DNA from: Dicaeum eximium
Taxonomy: Eukaryota; Chordata; Aves; Passeriformes; Dicaeidae
Length of the DNA stretch: 64,000 nucleotides
NCBI GenBank assembly: GCA_013396995.1
Contig: VWZP01008344.1
Location: forward strand, 381,892-445,891
Reading direction: 5' to 3'
Under the pieces are notes generated by a model, which worked only from the letters and a program-made list of their open reading frames with translations, was not told the DNA's origin and searched no databases. A program made the position numbers and the translations under genes. This document shows positions 21,715-33,966 of the stretch, in pieces (position 1 is the stretch's first letter; each line of letters starts with the position of its first letter).

Positions 21715-23570
21715 AAAGAAGTTACTGATCTTGACCATTCCTGAGAGATGATTCTCTGTCTTTTAAAGAAATATTCTCCTGAGAAAAACTTCTACACCGC
21801 CAATTCTACTTCTTTTTTCTGTGCCTGGTGCTGTAAATTTTCCCCCCAATATTTAAATTTTTTTCTGTACAAGTGAAATACAAAATATTTTTCTACTAAT
21901 GTAAAAAAATTGTGTATTCTGTACTTTCTGTTTCTTCATCATTGAGAGTAGCTATAATGGTTTTATGAGATAGGTGCTAAAAAATCAAATTAATTTTTCC
22001 ATTTTCTTAGTGCTTCCTTTATTTTGTTATGTTGCCATTACTGGCAGAAATAAGATCATTCTGCATTATTTAACATTTGCTGTGGACTTTTGGTAAGTAA
22101 TAAGAAATATTTACTAAGATTTTCTATTGCCACAGAAGAGGATGTTCCAGACCCCAGAGCTGTCCCAGCTCTGTTTCTCAGTAGGAGGTGCCTGTGGCAG
22201 TCCCAGTCCCTCCTGAGATGGGGGTTACCCTTGGTCCCACTTACTGATGTCATGGCTCCTCTCTTGAACCTCTGCCTCATGTCTGAAGAGAGTACATGGA
22301 GACACAAACCAGCCAATGGCTGCCCCAAACCAGCCACAGCTGCCCCAAGCAGAGAATTGTGTCACCACAGGGGTGGCACTGTAGGTGATCAAAACGAGAC
22401 GGTCGCATCAAAATTCCCAGTAGTGCCTCAGCTTACTCAAACTGAATCCTAATCATTTCACTCGACTCAACTACCCATCTTCTTGTCTGGTTTGGGTCTT
22501 TTCTGCAGGCTGCCTGTGTTGTGCAAGCCTTTGTCCTTACTCAAGATCTAGCAGGGACAATGGCACTTCTTTCCAGGTGGTAGAAGTATGATCAATGAGC
22601 CCAATGTGTGCCTGCTCACCATGACATGTGACATTTAGAAGAAACCACCCTTTCTGTCCTTTTAACCTATCCTTTATTTTCATGGAAATTTTGTCCAATG
22701 AGCTTACCTCATTTATTAAATCAGCAAAGTACTGAATAATGTTTAAATCACAGCAACTTTATTACTAAAAATCAGACTGTGTATTATCGGAATGCCCAGA
22801 AGATTAACTGTAAGTTAAAATGCTAAGTTTGAAGGTGAAAGATACCTGCATGTGTTAAATGGTTTTTTTGACCACATTAGCACCTCCACTGCAATAGTCA
22901 CTTCACAGAGTTCGAGTAATTAAACACTATTTCTTTCATTGCAGCCATAATTTATATGTAGTTTTGGTTAAATGTATCTTTTGTGGGTTGTGGTTATCCA
23001 GATTGTTCTCAGTGATAAACTTTTGGGGCATAATTGATTAAATATCCATTTGCCAGTTTATCTTGTTAAAATATGTTTGTTCACTGTTTTAAGTGGGGAT
23101 GACTGCGAGGAAAGGAAGCCAGGAAGAGAGTAACAGCGTGACAATTAAATGTGTGCAGAAGGAACCTGCCTCAGGTAATCCTTGCACTGCAAGCAAGACC
23201 CTGCCTGGAAAACACAGAGGTGTTGCCCAGAAAAAGGTTTGATCAGGGACCCCAAGGAGAGCAGCTCGAGGACTGCAACACAGGCAGTCAGCCACAAACA
23301 CAGACAAAATGCTTCAGTTAGCTCAGGGCACATTCTGAACGTACAAATCAATGACAATTAAAGCAGATTATGAAAAAGCAATAGTAGATGGCTGGGTCTT
23401 TGTGTGATTAAAGTGAGCTAAAAGTGCACAGCCAGATTCTTCCCATATGGGTTAGAGATGGCTAGAGATTACTGTAACTCTGAGGAGGCCAAGTCTCCCA
23501 TTTCCTGGGACCTTTGGACTGGTTCCTGATGGGAGAACAGAACTGGGGAGCCAGCTCTGCTATTGAGACT

Positions 23571-23583
23571 CTGCTGCTGCTGC
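23571..23583. repeat. Short CTG run
   Basis: CTGCTGCTGCTGC, four units. A second short TGC run lies near 21330. Both are minor. Confidence 0.7.
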
Positions 23584-26500
23584 AGGCGCCGTAACTCAAC
23601 TGCCCATGGTCAGACAAGACATATTACTGTAGCAACTCTTGTAACTTTTTTTAGGATACTTTGGGTCAGTTTTAATGTATCTTTGATTAGCCTGTTTCTA
23701 AATATGATGTTACTAGGATCCAAAGGCCACAAAGTAAAAAGAAAAAAAAGAAAGAAAGTATAAACTGGGTTAGGACCGATATCCTCCTGCATCTGAACTT
23801 GTCTCCCACAGCTCTGTTTCTTAAGGAAGAGATTTAAAAAATCTAAGATGTGTGCAGATTAATTTATCCTCAGCTAAATTACCCTTATTTCTAGTAACCA
23901 GATGTTTATGGATTAGCTGTATTGAATGTTTTCTCAGGATCATTTCATTTAATTATTACCAAATAGCTCAAATATCTATGAATTTATCTAATCACTTTAA
24001 AAACTCATTAATAATTTTGGTGTTTGGGGTACTGTGTGGCAAGGAGTTCCTCAGGACCATTGCTATTTGTACTTGACAGGGCTCTGCCAATCAAAAGAGT
24101 CTGACCCATTGACTTGAAGCAATTTTTCTTGAAAGCCAACCACAAGAATAAAGAGCAGTAACAGCTCTAGAGGATCTATCATATGAGAGCAGTGTGTTTA
24201 AGAGAGGTTGTTTCCTTAAAGAGGTAAAAATATCCAGGCAGTTTGCACAGTTTCCAGTGGAAGAATTATATGTACGCTTTAGGAAGTAAGAGAAGTGAGT
24301 TTTCACATTTATGAATGAACACAACTGTGCAAAGCCAGGTATAAAAGCAAATAAACTTAAAGGTTCCCTGCTGCAACGCAGCAAAATTAGTGAAGCGCTT
24401 TCAGCACAGAAATAACAAACATCCTCCAGGCTTTTGGCTGCAGGGAGAATTCTGGTTCTGGAGATCTGCATAAACTGCAAAAGCTTGAAGAATATTATGG
24501 GGGAAAATGAATAGCAATTAACTAGAGATTGTTTTAAAGCAAAAGAAAGTCTGAATAGTTCCATAAAGATACTGAAAGAAAGCTTGAGGATGACAGGGTA
24601 GGTGACCTGAAGAGATTGCTACGATGAGATGCTAAAAAGGATTTCACAATAAATCAAATCTACCACTGGATATATGAAGTCAACAGCATCTTTCTACACA
24701 TAAACTTGCGAAACTGAAATAGCAGAGATAAACTACAAATTAAACAGATACAATGATGATAAATATATAGTCAATAGATACAGTGAGGATAGCATTATTG
24801 GTGTCTATTCCAATCAATTCTCTTACCAATAATCAAATTATTTAGCAATGCAAATGGGGACATTAAGGGGCCAACACAACTGGAGGGATGTTGCAATCCC
24901 TAACAACTCTGTTATTTTACTCTGGCACTCAGACTTGAATAACCACTGAGGTAAAAACTTATGTATAGCCAACATCACATCAAAACAGCATGGGCAATGC
25001 ATTACAGATTAGGAACTGGAGTTATGTAGAGCACAGGTCAGCACAGAACTACCAGCAGTTGGTGTCAGAACTCAGAAATCAAGGGGGAATACCTAAGCTA
25101 AAGTCCACTGTTTTATTGAAGTGTGCCTGATTGCCCTGAGCCAGAGTCCTCTACCAGCAAGGACTGGTAGAAACTGGCAATCTACCATAGTTCTATCACA
25201 ACAGAAAAATATGCCTGTGCATGGAAATCAGAGGAAGACCTTTGTTGGTGCAACAGAACCCATGTTCCTGAATTACCCAAACTTCAGAGCTAAGTGACAA
25301 TGACACTGAACTGCAGTGGTAGCTGGAAATGGTGGTAGAGGAAAAGGCCAAAGCAGGGAACAAAGACAAATGTAAGCTTAGAGGATGCAGGAACAGTTTG
25401 TCAACACCTCTGTCAACTCTTCAAGATGCAATTCTGTATCTTCATAATCAGAAGCAACACAAATGAATTCCATTTTCTCTGTGGTGGGCTCACTGTCCCC
25501 AAATACTTCAGTGCCCCTCATTCTGTCACTGGAAAGCTACCAATCTGTCAGTCACAGCCCCTGATGCCTCACCAGTAATTCTTCCTCTTGCTTTCCAAAA
25601 GCAATTGCCACATTCACGGCACTCACAGCAAATCAATCTCTGCATCCTGCCTGATCACCAACTGCTTCCAGCACCTCCCAGCCCAGCTCCATCCAGGCTG
25701 CCCTTCCCCTCACTGGCAACAGCTTTCAGGAGCTTTCTCTGCCAGTGCTGCTTTGCTCTTAGATACAGGCTCTTGGATGGAGTTGAACAAAGCTCTTCAG
25801 TCCTACCCTGAAATCTTAATAACACTCTTTCCCATCAGTGCCATATAAAGATAACAAGGGAAAAACACAACCAATTTCAGCTCCAGTATGAAGTGTTGCA
25901 TTTCAAAGAAGTCTATGGATTTGTATGACAGATACCTCACAGTTGTTCAGTAATCTCCTTTACTCTCTGGTGTAATTACAGCATTTTTATAGAATTATTA
26001 GGAGCAATTCCATATAGTTTTTCTGCCTGCAGAGTGCAGCAAAACCCACACTGTCTGAATGTGAGTTGGGCTATCCTTGCTCACCTCCATAGTCTGTGGT
26101 CACCTCAAACAGGAAAGGAAAACTGGCTCACCTCCTCCTACCAGTGGTTTTCCCTCCATCATAGCTCATCCTTCAGAGCCAGTGTGCCAGGACAGAGCAG
26201 CCATGCCCACACACCTGCAAAGCACTGAGAATAACTTAACCCAAAGGAGGGGTGTCAGTGGGCTTTTCAAAGAAGGGCTTGGTAATTAGAGGGAGAATCC
26301 AAATCACAGAGTCTGGAGAACACTTGCCCACAGCCATGCAGGTGACTGTGTCACAGCAAAGCCCAAACCTCACAGCTCTGGACTTTGCCCCATGACTTAC
26401 CCAGGACATCAAAGCACAGCACTGCCTTTGCTTCCTTTCAGCTCTCCAGTACAAGTACATGACTAAGGGAACAGCAACAGGAATGTACAGGAGAGTTTTC

Positions 26501-29500
26501 CAGCTCTTTGTTAATCTTGATGCACATTTAGAGTAACAGTTCCACCACAGGTATGCAAGATCTAGAAAATATACAACTAGCCATTTCAGGCCAATATAAA
26601 TAATACAAACACCCTTGTTTGCAAGAGGGCATGTTGCATTTATCAGGATTACTTCAGCCTTTGAGTTTTTTGTACGGCTTTTCCCCTTTTTTTTTTTGCC
26701 TCAGTAATTTTAATGAATATGTGGGTGCATGTGTAGGGAATGCCATTTCAGTCGTCCTACAGAAGGTAATGTTAAAAACGTGTGCCCCTTCAAAATCACA
26801 AAGATGTGTGTGGTACCTGCTCTGCTTTGAGAGACAGGCCTGCAGCACTGAGCAGGTAAAATCTTTCTTGTGGCAGCAGTATTTTTCCGTGGCTGCGTGC
26901 TGCTGGAGTGTTTATCTTTGCTCGAGTTGCCTGGATATTGCAAAGCTACTTGAAATGATTCATGGGTCTGACAGATGTCTGGTACAGCTGGATGTGTCCT
27001 TGATTATCCCAAAAGTCTGGACAATGCTGTCATTCACCATTGCCCAAATTATCTCTGTATTGACTGCAGAAGCCTCTGTGACAGTACTGTAATGGCTAAT
27101 TACCCAGGATACCTTTGATACTTACTTTATAGTGCTTTAGAAGAGTTTAAAAAAATGAGTGAGACAGAGGAAGAGAAAAGGAAAGAATTGGAGCAAAAAC
27201 ATACACGTGAAAATAATATTCTTATACATTCTAAAACAGTGTATGCTTTACTCTACATGAGACTATACTGCATGGGCTATTTATGTTCAGCCTGTCCTTT
27301 GGAAATGGTCAGATTTCCAGCAAAATAGATAAGGAGGAAATGCATAGAATCCTGACAATGATAAGTCATGGACAATAGAAGGAGCTATTAGCCAGGAGAG
27401 AATTGTATGTAAGACATTCTTGAAAAGAAGATGATGAGCAGCCATTTGCCTGCTTTATATGTTGCTGGAAAAATAACATTCTGCTTAGTAGATAACAAAG
27501 ATTGTCACAGGTAGCAACGTTAAACATGTATATTGTTATCTTGTAAAGCTGCCTATAAGGAGGTATGAAAGCAAAGAGCCCCTTTTGCCATGCTATCATT
27601 AGTGTGCTTTGAAAAAAGCAGTTTCTGTGGTGTAAAAGTATATTTAAGAAAAGGGGTGAAAGAAGATAAAGCACAAAAATGCCATTTAAGTGAAGATGAG
27701 GTCTTAATGACATGTAAAAAATAATAGCAAATCTCTGCTTTTTAGGGCTGTCTCTCTCCTCATGGTTCAGCACAGGTCCTGACTGGAAAAGCATATGTAA
27801 TTATTTTCCCCCGAGTTTCAAACAATTCAGAAATTGCCCAAGATTTGCCATGGTCTCACAAAGTCAGTGAGGAAATCCCCATTGGCTTTGGTGAGGGAAG
27901 AATTTACTTACCAAGGAAGCCAACCTTCCACTTCAGACTTCTGTGCCATCTATACTGTGGTGATGCTACTGTTCTGCTACTGTTATTTACATTTCAATTT
28001 TTTTTTTTTAATGGTTGAAAATTTCCTTACCTTTCATTAACAGCAGAAGTGTCTATTTGTCAATCTGTTATAATACCTGCAAAAATTAAGAAATAAGATT
28101 TCAACATTTGTAGTGGGGGAATTAACCAAAGAAAATCACAGGAAAATGTTGTCTACCCCTTTGCATGTTTATGGCAATGCAAATGGAAAGACTACACATT
28201 AAAGACTGAGCAGAATGGAAACATTTTCTGAAGTCCCATTGCTAAAACTTCTGGAGCCTCAGACTCAAGTGCATGCAGGAAAATTAGGTTTCTACTTCTT
28301 GCGCTGTGAGCTAAATCCTGACTGCTACAAATGATGCAAAACTTTGTTACAAGGCAGGACAAATACTTGGTAGCACAGGCCCACTTAGAACATGCAACAA
28401 GGTGTCAGGACCTGCCCTGATAACATATATTTGAAACTGGTAATAAGTATTAAAAAAGTTTGGCTAGAATAAAGCAATCTAATCTGAATAACCACTTGTG
28501 TTAACTTCAGTTTTAATTTTGCAGCATCTCATTACCTGGAAGATATACATGGAGGCTGAATGTATAAATTAAAATTGTCAGAGAAATTACAGAAGAATTC
28601 AAGTACTTTTGTCTGCTAGAAATACAGACCCTTTCTCATGCAGTCTTTTTGGGCTGAGCATTCAGGAACAGAATAATTTCTGGTATTATTTTTCAGCCTT
28701 TTCAGCTGCCTAAACAGGACTGTGTGATGCTGGGAATACAGAAAATCCCAAGGTTGTTTAACACCAGTTGTATTTAGTGACAGGTTTTGCAGTGCATTAG
28801 ATTTCAGCTCTGGACTTCCCAATAGCTTTTGATCACATTGCATAGTACAATTACTTAATTACTTAATTTGGGGCCATACACACAAACAGTCTGAGATGAG
28901 TGTATGTCTTGCAAGCTTTCCTTGAACTCAGCATGTAGGAGTGAGACATTTACTGATGGTGTTCTGATGTGGAAATGTAGAGGCTGTGCTTTTACTGGAA
29001 ATTTTTGAAAATATTTAATTTACAAACAAACAAACCAACAAAACCGAAGCATTCTTGTATTTTGCATTTTCATACAGTTCACCAAGATCACTTGGCTGGG
29101 GCTGGATGGGTCAGCAGGAAAAGGTGGCACAGAGCAGTGCTCTGCCCATCCTCAGCCCTTAAACCACTCTTGATGGTGGAGCCAAGAGATTGCCATAGCA
29201 GGTACTGCCCCTTATGTTTCAGTACCTCTTTCTTTTGTTCTAAATTACTGAATAATTTAAAGATGTATTTTATATCAATATTCCCTGCCTGTGCTACTGG
29301 GGATGAAGTATTTGATAGATTTACCAGTGAGGTAAAGGAGTGCCTGTCCCCTGCTTTGATGGGAAATCTTTGTACCATGATTTTCAAGGGACCACATATT
29401 TTTACTTTTTGTACCTGCAGCACTTCAGATGAGTTTTGGAGAGAAGGTCCATAGCACTTTCCAAGAAACGTTGTATCTGAGACTACCAAAGTAATCTCTC

Positions 29501-30879
29501 ACTTTCTTCTTCCTAGTCACTTTTGAAAACCTAGAATTCAAGAAAAAGAACTGTGTGACACAGATTTTGGATGCCACAATGGACTGTTAATTGTGAAACA
29601 GTACGACAGTAATGATATCCATTCAGCAGCTTTTCCATACTCTCAGTCTTGAACAGGATCATTCCTAAAACTACATCACTCTCCCAGCTAGCTGCCAAAG
29701 CCATGTTTCTCCTCTCTCACCTCTTGTCCAATTGCAGGTAACAAAGCTAATTGTTTTACCACAGTAACTCAAGGCTGAGAACTGCACTCACATCGCCTTT
29801 ACTCCTAAAAGGAATTTCTTTCAGTCTTCCTAACTGGGTTTGGGCCAGTCCATAAATTTATGCTCAGATCCAGATGGGACCTGAATTGGGACTATCCAAT
29901 TCAGTTATGAAATGAGAACTGGGGTGCATAACAGGTTGTAGGTGGAACAAAAACACTTCACCCCTCCACTGACTTTTGTTTTGGGAACACAGGAAATAGA
30001 TAGGGAGAATATTTCTAAAGGAGAAGGGGCCTGAGCTCTGCAGAGAAAGTGCCGTGCCCTGGTCACATCCCATGGCAATGACTGCAGGGGGACTGTATGA
30101 ATTTCTTTTATGCTTCCTAAGGAAAAGAGGCAGAATGTGAACTGCAGAGCTTGAATTCACTTTATACTAATGCAACCATTCAGAAATGCTAATTTTAATT
30201 AAAACTTCCTTTAGTATGCAGGAAATATGCTATACACCTAGGACTTAAGAGTTTTACCGCAATTTTGTTTTAATACCTCAAATTAAATACTTGGCAAGAG
30301 ATGACAAAACGGGCATTTTGCATAGGCAATATTTCCTTGGATTTAAAGGTTGGCAAACACAATTTTTGCAATTTGCCATTTTTAAAGACTTTACTGTGTT
30401 ATATAGAGAATGAACATTGATTAGTTATTTTCACCAGAGTTTTTGAAAGATCTGAGGGGGCTGGGGGCAAAAAAGAATCTGTTTAGAAAATTGTCATAGA
30501 GCCCCATATAGCTCAGTATTACAACTACTACTAAGACCACTGCAACTTTCTTAACAGCCATCAGACTCATTTACAATTCCAATGATTAAAAGTTGCAAAT
30601 ATATTATAAACTTCACCACATGATATTTTCCAATAATACAAACAGCCTTTGCAGCTAGGGTAACATGAAATTCAAAGGAGATCTTTGATTACATCTAATC
30701 TGGTACAGAAATGAAATCATAAGCATGCTTATTTCAACCAACAAGGAAAGAAAGCAAAATAATACATCAAATCCCTGAATAAGCAGTCACAATAGACCTT
30801 TAAATAACCCAACTTTCTACCATATTTTATTATCCTTTCCTACTTTTATAGCATTATCTGCTATAGAAATGCAGGGAGA

Positions 30880-31040
30880 TTTGTAAAACACTATAGCATT
30901 TAAGTCATTACATTTTATAGCTAATTTCTAATGTGGATTTGATTTTTTACGAGCGCAAAAAGAATCTAATTTGCATTAGTGACAGTAACTAGAGAAATTT
31001 AACACCTGGCACTGGTTATACCAGAAATTGAATATTAGTT
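30880..31040. promoter_or_regulatory. Candidate conserved non-coding element
   Basis: A repeat-free stretch with TAAT-type cores, an AATTTGCAT octamer-like segment near 30970 and an isolated CpG-containing core (ACGAGCGC) that stands out in CpG-poor surroundings. It opens the enhancer-like cluster that runs to 33.2 kb. Confidence 0.25.
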
Positions 31041-31299
31041 ACTTGGGTGCTAAAAAGCACATTCATACCTTCAAGGGGAATTTTTCATTTATTTATGCTG
31101 TACTCTCATGTTTATCATTACAAAAGTGTTCTTGCATCACGGTGGAGGAAAACTGTCAGGAATGTAAAAATACTGTGCACTCGATAAAGGGACTTTGCAG
31201 CAACAGCAGCAAAATGAATCATTTATACACTAAAGAATGTACAAACCCAGAAATAAATCTCCATTGAGATATAAAATTAGAACAGCAGCAATGTACAGA

Positions 31300-31960
31300 C
31301 AATTCATTTCCATGAATGCTTTTTATTTATTTCTCCACAGATACTGCTGCTTTCTTGGAGCAATGTATTAGACCCAAATTAAACCTCCATTTAAGGAGGA
31401 AAAAAAAAACCCCAACAAACTATAGCTGACATGAAAAAGAACCACATTTCCACATGAACAATCCACGTATTTATAAAGGGTGGAAAATTAGGAGCTGCAA
31501 AATAGGCAAAGCCGCTGTAAAATGATATGGGAAGTGACATTTTACATAGCTGGCTACAATTAACACATTGATGGCATTTTACTGGGCTCCTTGCAGTGAT
31601 AATGCTGTTGTCAAATGTGTTTAGTGCACCAAATCTCCTGGAGCCTTCAGCCAGGCAGCAAGCTTTTGACAGATTGAAGGTTCGGAGATAGGCTATCATG
31701 ACAGATGGAAACTGGCACCGATGTTCAGCTTTCGCCGATCACAGGGGACCTGCCCCCCTTATTCTTCAGGGCTCAGCTCTGCAACCTTCCCCCTTCTGAT
31801 GAAAGCAGGGGATGGCATTGTTAAATAGTGCATCTGTGTGAGTTAGACTACTCTGATGAAAGCATAAGGCAGACGCTCTGTGAAGCAAAAGACAGCCTCT
31901 GCTCTAACTGCATTTTAGATAGACTTGGGGAGGACTCCAGGGAGCTCGGATAAAACTTTG
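31300..31960. promoter_or_regulatory. Candidate conserved enhancer-like element with TALE motifs
   Basis: This repeat-free block has TGACAG (MEIS/PREP-type) at 31668-31673 and 31699-31704, a balanced mixed composition and retained CpGs (for example TTCGCCGATCAC near 31731). A strong acceptor-like tract (TTATTTCTCCACAG) ends at about 31340 and is followed by a short open frame, but no donor follows. I read the block as regulatory. Confidence 0.35.
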
Positions 31961-32209
31961 GTAAATTTCAGACAAAAAGTAAAAGCCCATGCTAACCATT
32001 AAATGGTGCTTCTTATAGATCTGTATTCATGGGCTAGAGGAATCCATACATATGAGCAACCAGGAGCTATTGTGCAGGACTCCATAGTAGCCTCTTCATT
32101 ACTGTTTGGATCATTTATTGAAATTGGTCTCTAAGAACCCCATCGAGACAGCAGATCCAAAAAGAACAGAGATCCACATAAAGGGAGGCTGTGAGAACAA
32201 GTCTGCTTT

Positions 32210-32530
32210 GCTGTGAGCATCCAGCTTGTTCAGAGGCTAATTAAATTATTAGGAGAGGCTGTTCTTGCAACTGGTCTTGATTCTTGGATGCAATGTTAAA
32301 ACCAGGGTGGGAGCTTGTGTTATTGAGCTTTACACAGCTGGGCATAAACAGGCAGATAATACAGTTAATTAACCTTTCACCCCCCAACACCTTTTGAAGA
32401 AAGGCATTTGTTATTTTTTTAAATCAGCCTCAGGATATTTTCAAGGCACTTGTCCTGGCTATATTTGCTTCTTTCTATCCTGACAAATTCCTGTTTGATT
32501 TCTTTAAACTGGGCTGTAGAGCTTTCTTTT
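32210..32530. promoter_or_regulatory. Candidate non-coding element in the 31-33 kb cluster
   Basis: Repeat-free sequence with AATTAAATTATTAG and AGTTAATTAACC homeodomain-type motifs. It is continuous in character with the blocks on either side, but the boundaries are arbitrary. Confidence 0.22.
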
Positions 32531-32539
32531 TGCTGTCTT

Positions 32540-33130
32540 AATCTTCAATTCCACTCTCGCTGATATAGTATTTGGAGCAGCACACTGCAGCCCATTTGAG
32601 GTATGATAATCAGCTGATTAGCTAGTGAAGTCGTTTTCCCTGAGGCTCTTTTGTGTGCAAAATCCTCACACTCAATTGACATGTGGACATCATAAAGCTG
32701 ATGAAATGCAATTGTAATGAACAAGAGGGAGAGGCATCTGCAGCAGTCTAAATGAAAGACCCTTCCCTCTCGACATGCTAATTCAGAAAATCTGCTCTTA
32801 GCTTGTACTCCCTCTGGATCCCAATGGATGCGAGTCTCCATGAATGCATATTCAAAACAGCATATTAGCCTCAGTAGCAAGTGAAATTTGAGCCTGGATG
32901 GACCAATTCTAGTTTCAAGACAGATTATGCTGCATCAAACGTAGTAATGATTTGACAGTTCATTTGTGACGAGAGTCCTACAGTCAAGGTTTAATGCACA
33001 GACAGGCGCAGGTGTGCAGCCAGAACCAACAAAATCCAAAGGCTGCCAGTTAGGAAGCCTCATGCATGTGGAAAGGTGGAACATATTTAAGAAATTAAGA
33101 CCATCTTCTTTAAAGCATCTTGTAGCAATG
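32540..33130. promoter_or_regulatory. Candidate conserved enhancer-like element with POU-dimer motif
   Basis: ATGCATATTCAA at 32844-32855 matches the MORE-type POU homodimer site ATGCATATTCAT at 11 of 12 bases. Around it are TAATCAGCTGATTAGC (32607-32622), CAATTGTAATGA and TGCTAATTCA, all homeodomain-type motifs, and a TGACAG near 32950. The minus strand is open for 111 codons here, which I attribute to chance. The combination fits a developmental enhancer. Conservation is not tested. Confidence 0.35.
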
Positions 33131-33950
33131 GTTCTACAGCCAGGCCTTCCTTGCAAGTCCACTGAGCCCCAGTTTGGAGGGACTGGGAAGGACAGCCCGA
33201 TATGCCACACTTCTGTACATTAGTCCTAGGATGGGACAAATCAGGAAACATCAGAGGATGGATTTCCTTCTTAACCATACTCTAGATGAATAACTATGTG
33301 TGCCTTCTGGTTATTGAGGCAAGCTCTGTCCCTGGAGAAGGTGTGGGGATGTGAACTGCTTGGACTAAGCAGGCACCCACAGCATGGGCTGAGCTGTGCC
33401 AGGCTCTGTGCCTGTGTCTATGCTGGATGCAGTTCTTCAGTTCTTCCCCAGTGCTTACCCCGTTTTGGGCTCCTCTCCTTCAAAATGCTCTAAATTTTTA
33501 ATTGCTTTTACTGTGTGGACACCATACATATATAAGATTTTTTCCATTCCTTTGTGTTTTTTAAGACAGGGAGAGAAATTCTAACCTGTATATTCCTGCT
33601 ACATAAGCATTTGTATGTATATAGACATGTATTTTTTAAACAACACTTGTCTTGAGAGATCAGAAATTCTTGAAAAAATATAAAATTTAATTTTATGAGT
33701 TGAAAAAAATTTCAATATAACATTAAATTCAGACATATACAACCTTTGCTACACAGATGTTTAAATACTAATTAGCTGACATGTTCTGGTGGCCAGAAAC
33801 TCCATCTAAGCTCAGGAAGAGTCATTGCTTGACAGGATTTTCATATCAACCCAGTGAAATTTGTGCCATCAGGCAGGAAAACAAGCCTCAAGGAGTCTGC
33901 CCTCACCTCTTTTCCTCTGGGGTGGCCAGGCATTCAGTATGCAGGTACAA

Positions 33951-33966
33951 GGGAGGGGGGGTGGGG
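33951..33966 (+). other. G-quadruplex-type run
   Basis: GGGAGGGGGGGTGGGG can be split into four runs of three or more G with single-base loops. It is isolated in otherwise ordinary sequence. It could form a G-quadruplex in plus-strand DNA or RNA. Confidence 0.55.

Larger units (their letters stand above)
19100..30870. other. Long stretch without recognised genes
   Basis: No exon pair, RNA gene or mobile element could be supported. It contains an A+T-rich low-complexity tract at 21630-21714, short trinucleotide runs at 20231-20247 (GGT type) and 23571-23583 (CTG type), a 14-base direct repeat at 20975 and 20999, and a moderately GC-rich patch at 22140-22400. Confidence 0.4.

Noticed and set aside
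24091..24564. 157-codon minus-strand frame
   Set aside because: Cys/Ser/Leu-rich composition typical of chance frames in A+T-rich DNA. No retroviral or LINE motif such as a reverse-transcriptase core is visible.
29005..29454. 149-codon plus-strand frame with a donor-like CAGTGAGGTAAAGG inside
   Set aside because: No acceptor, no recognised domain, and no partner exon in phase.
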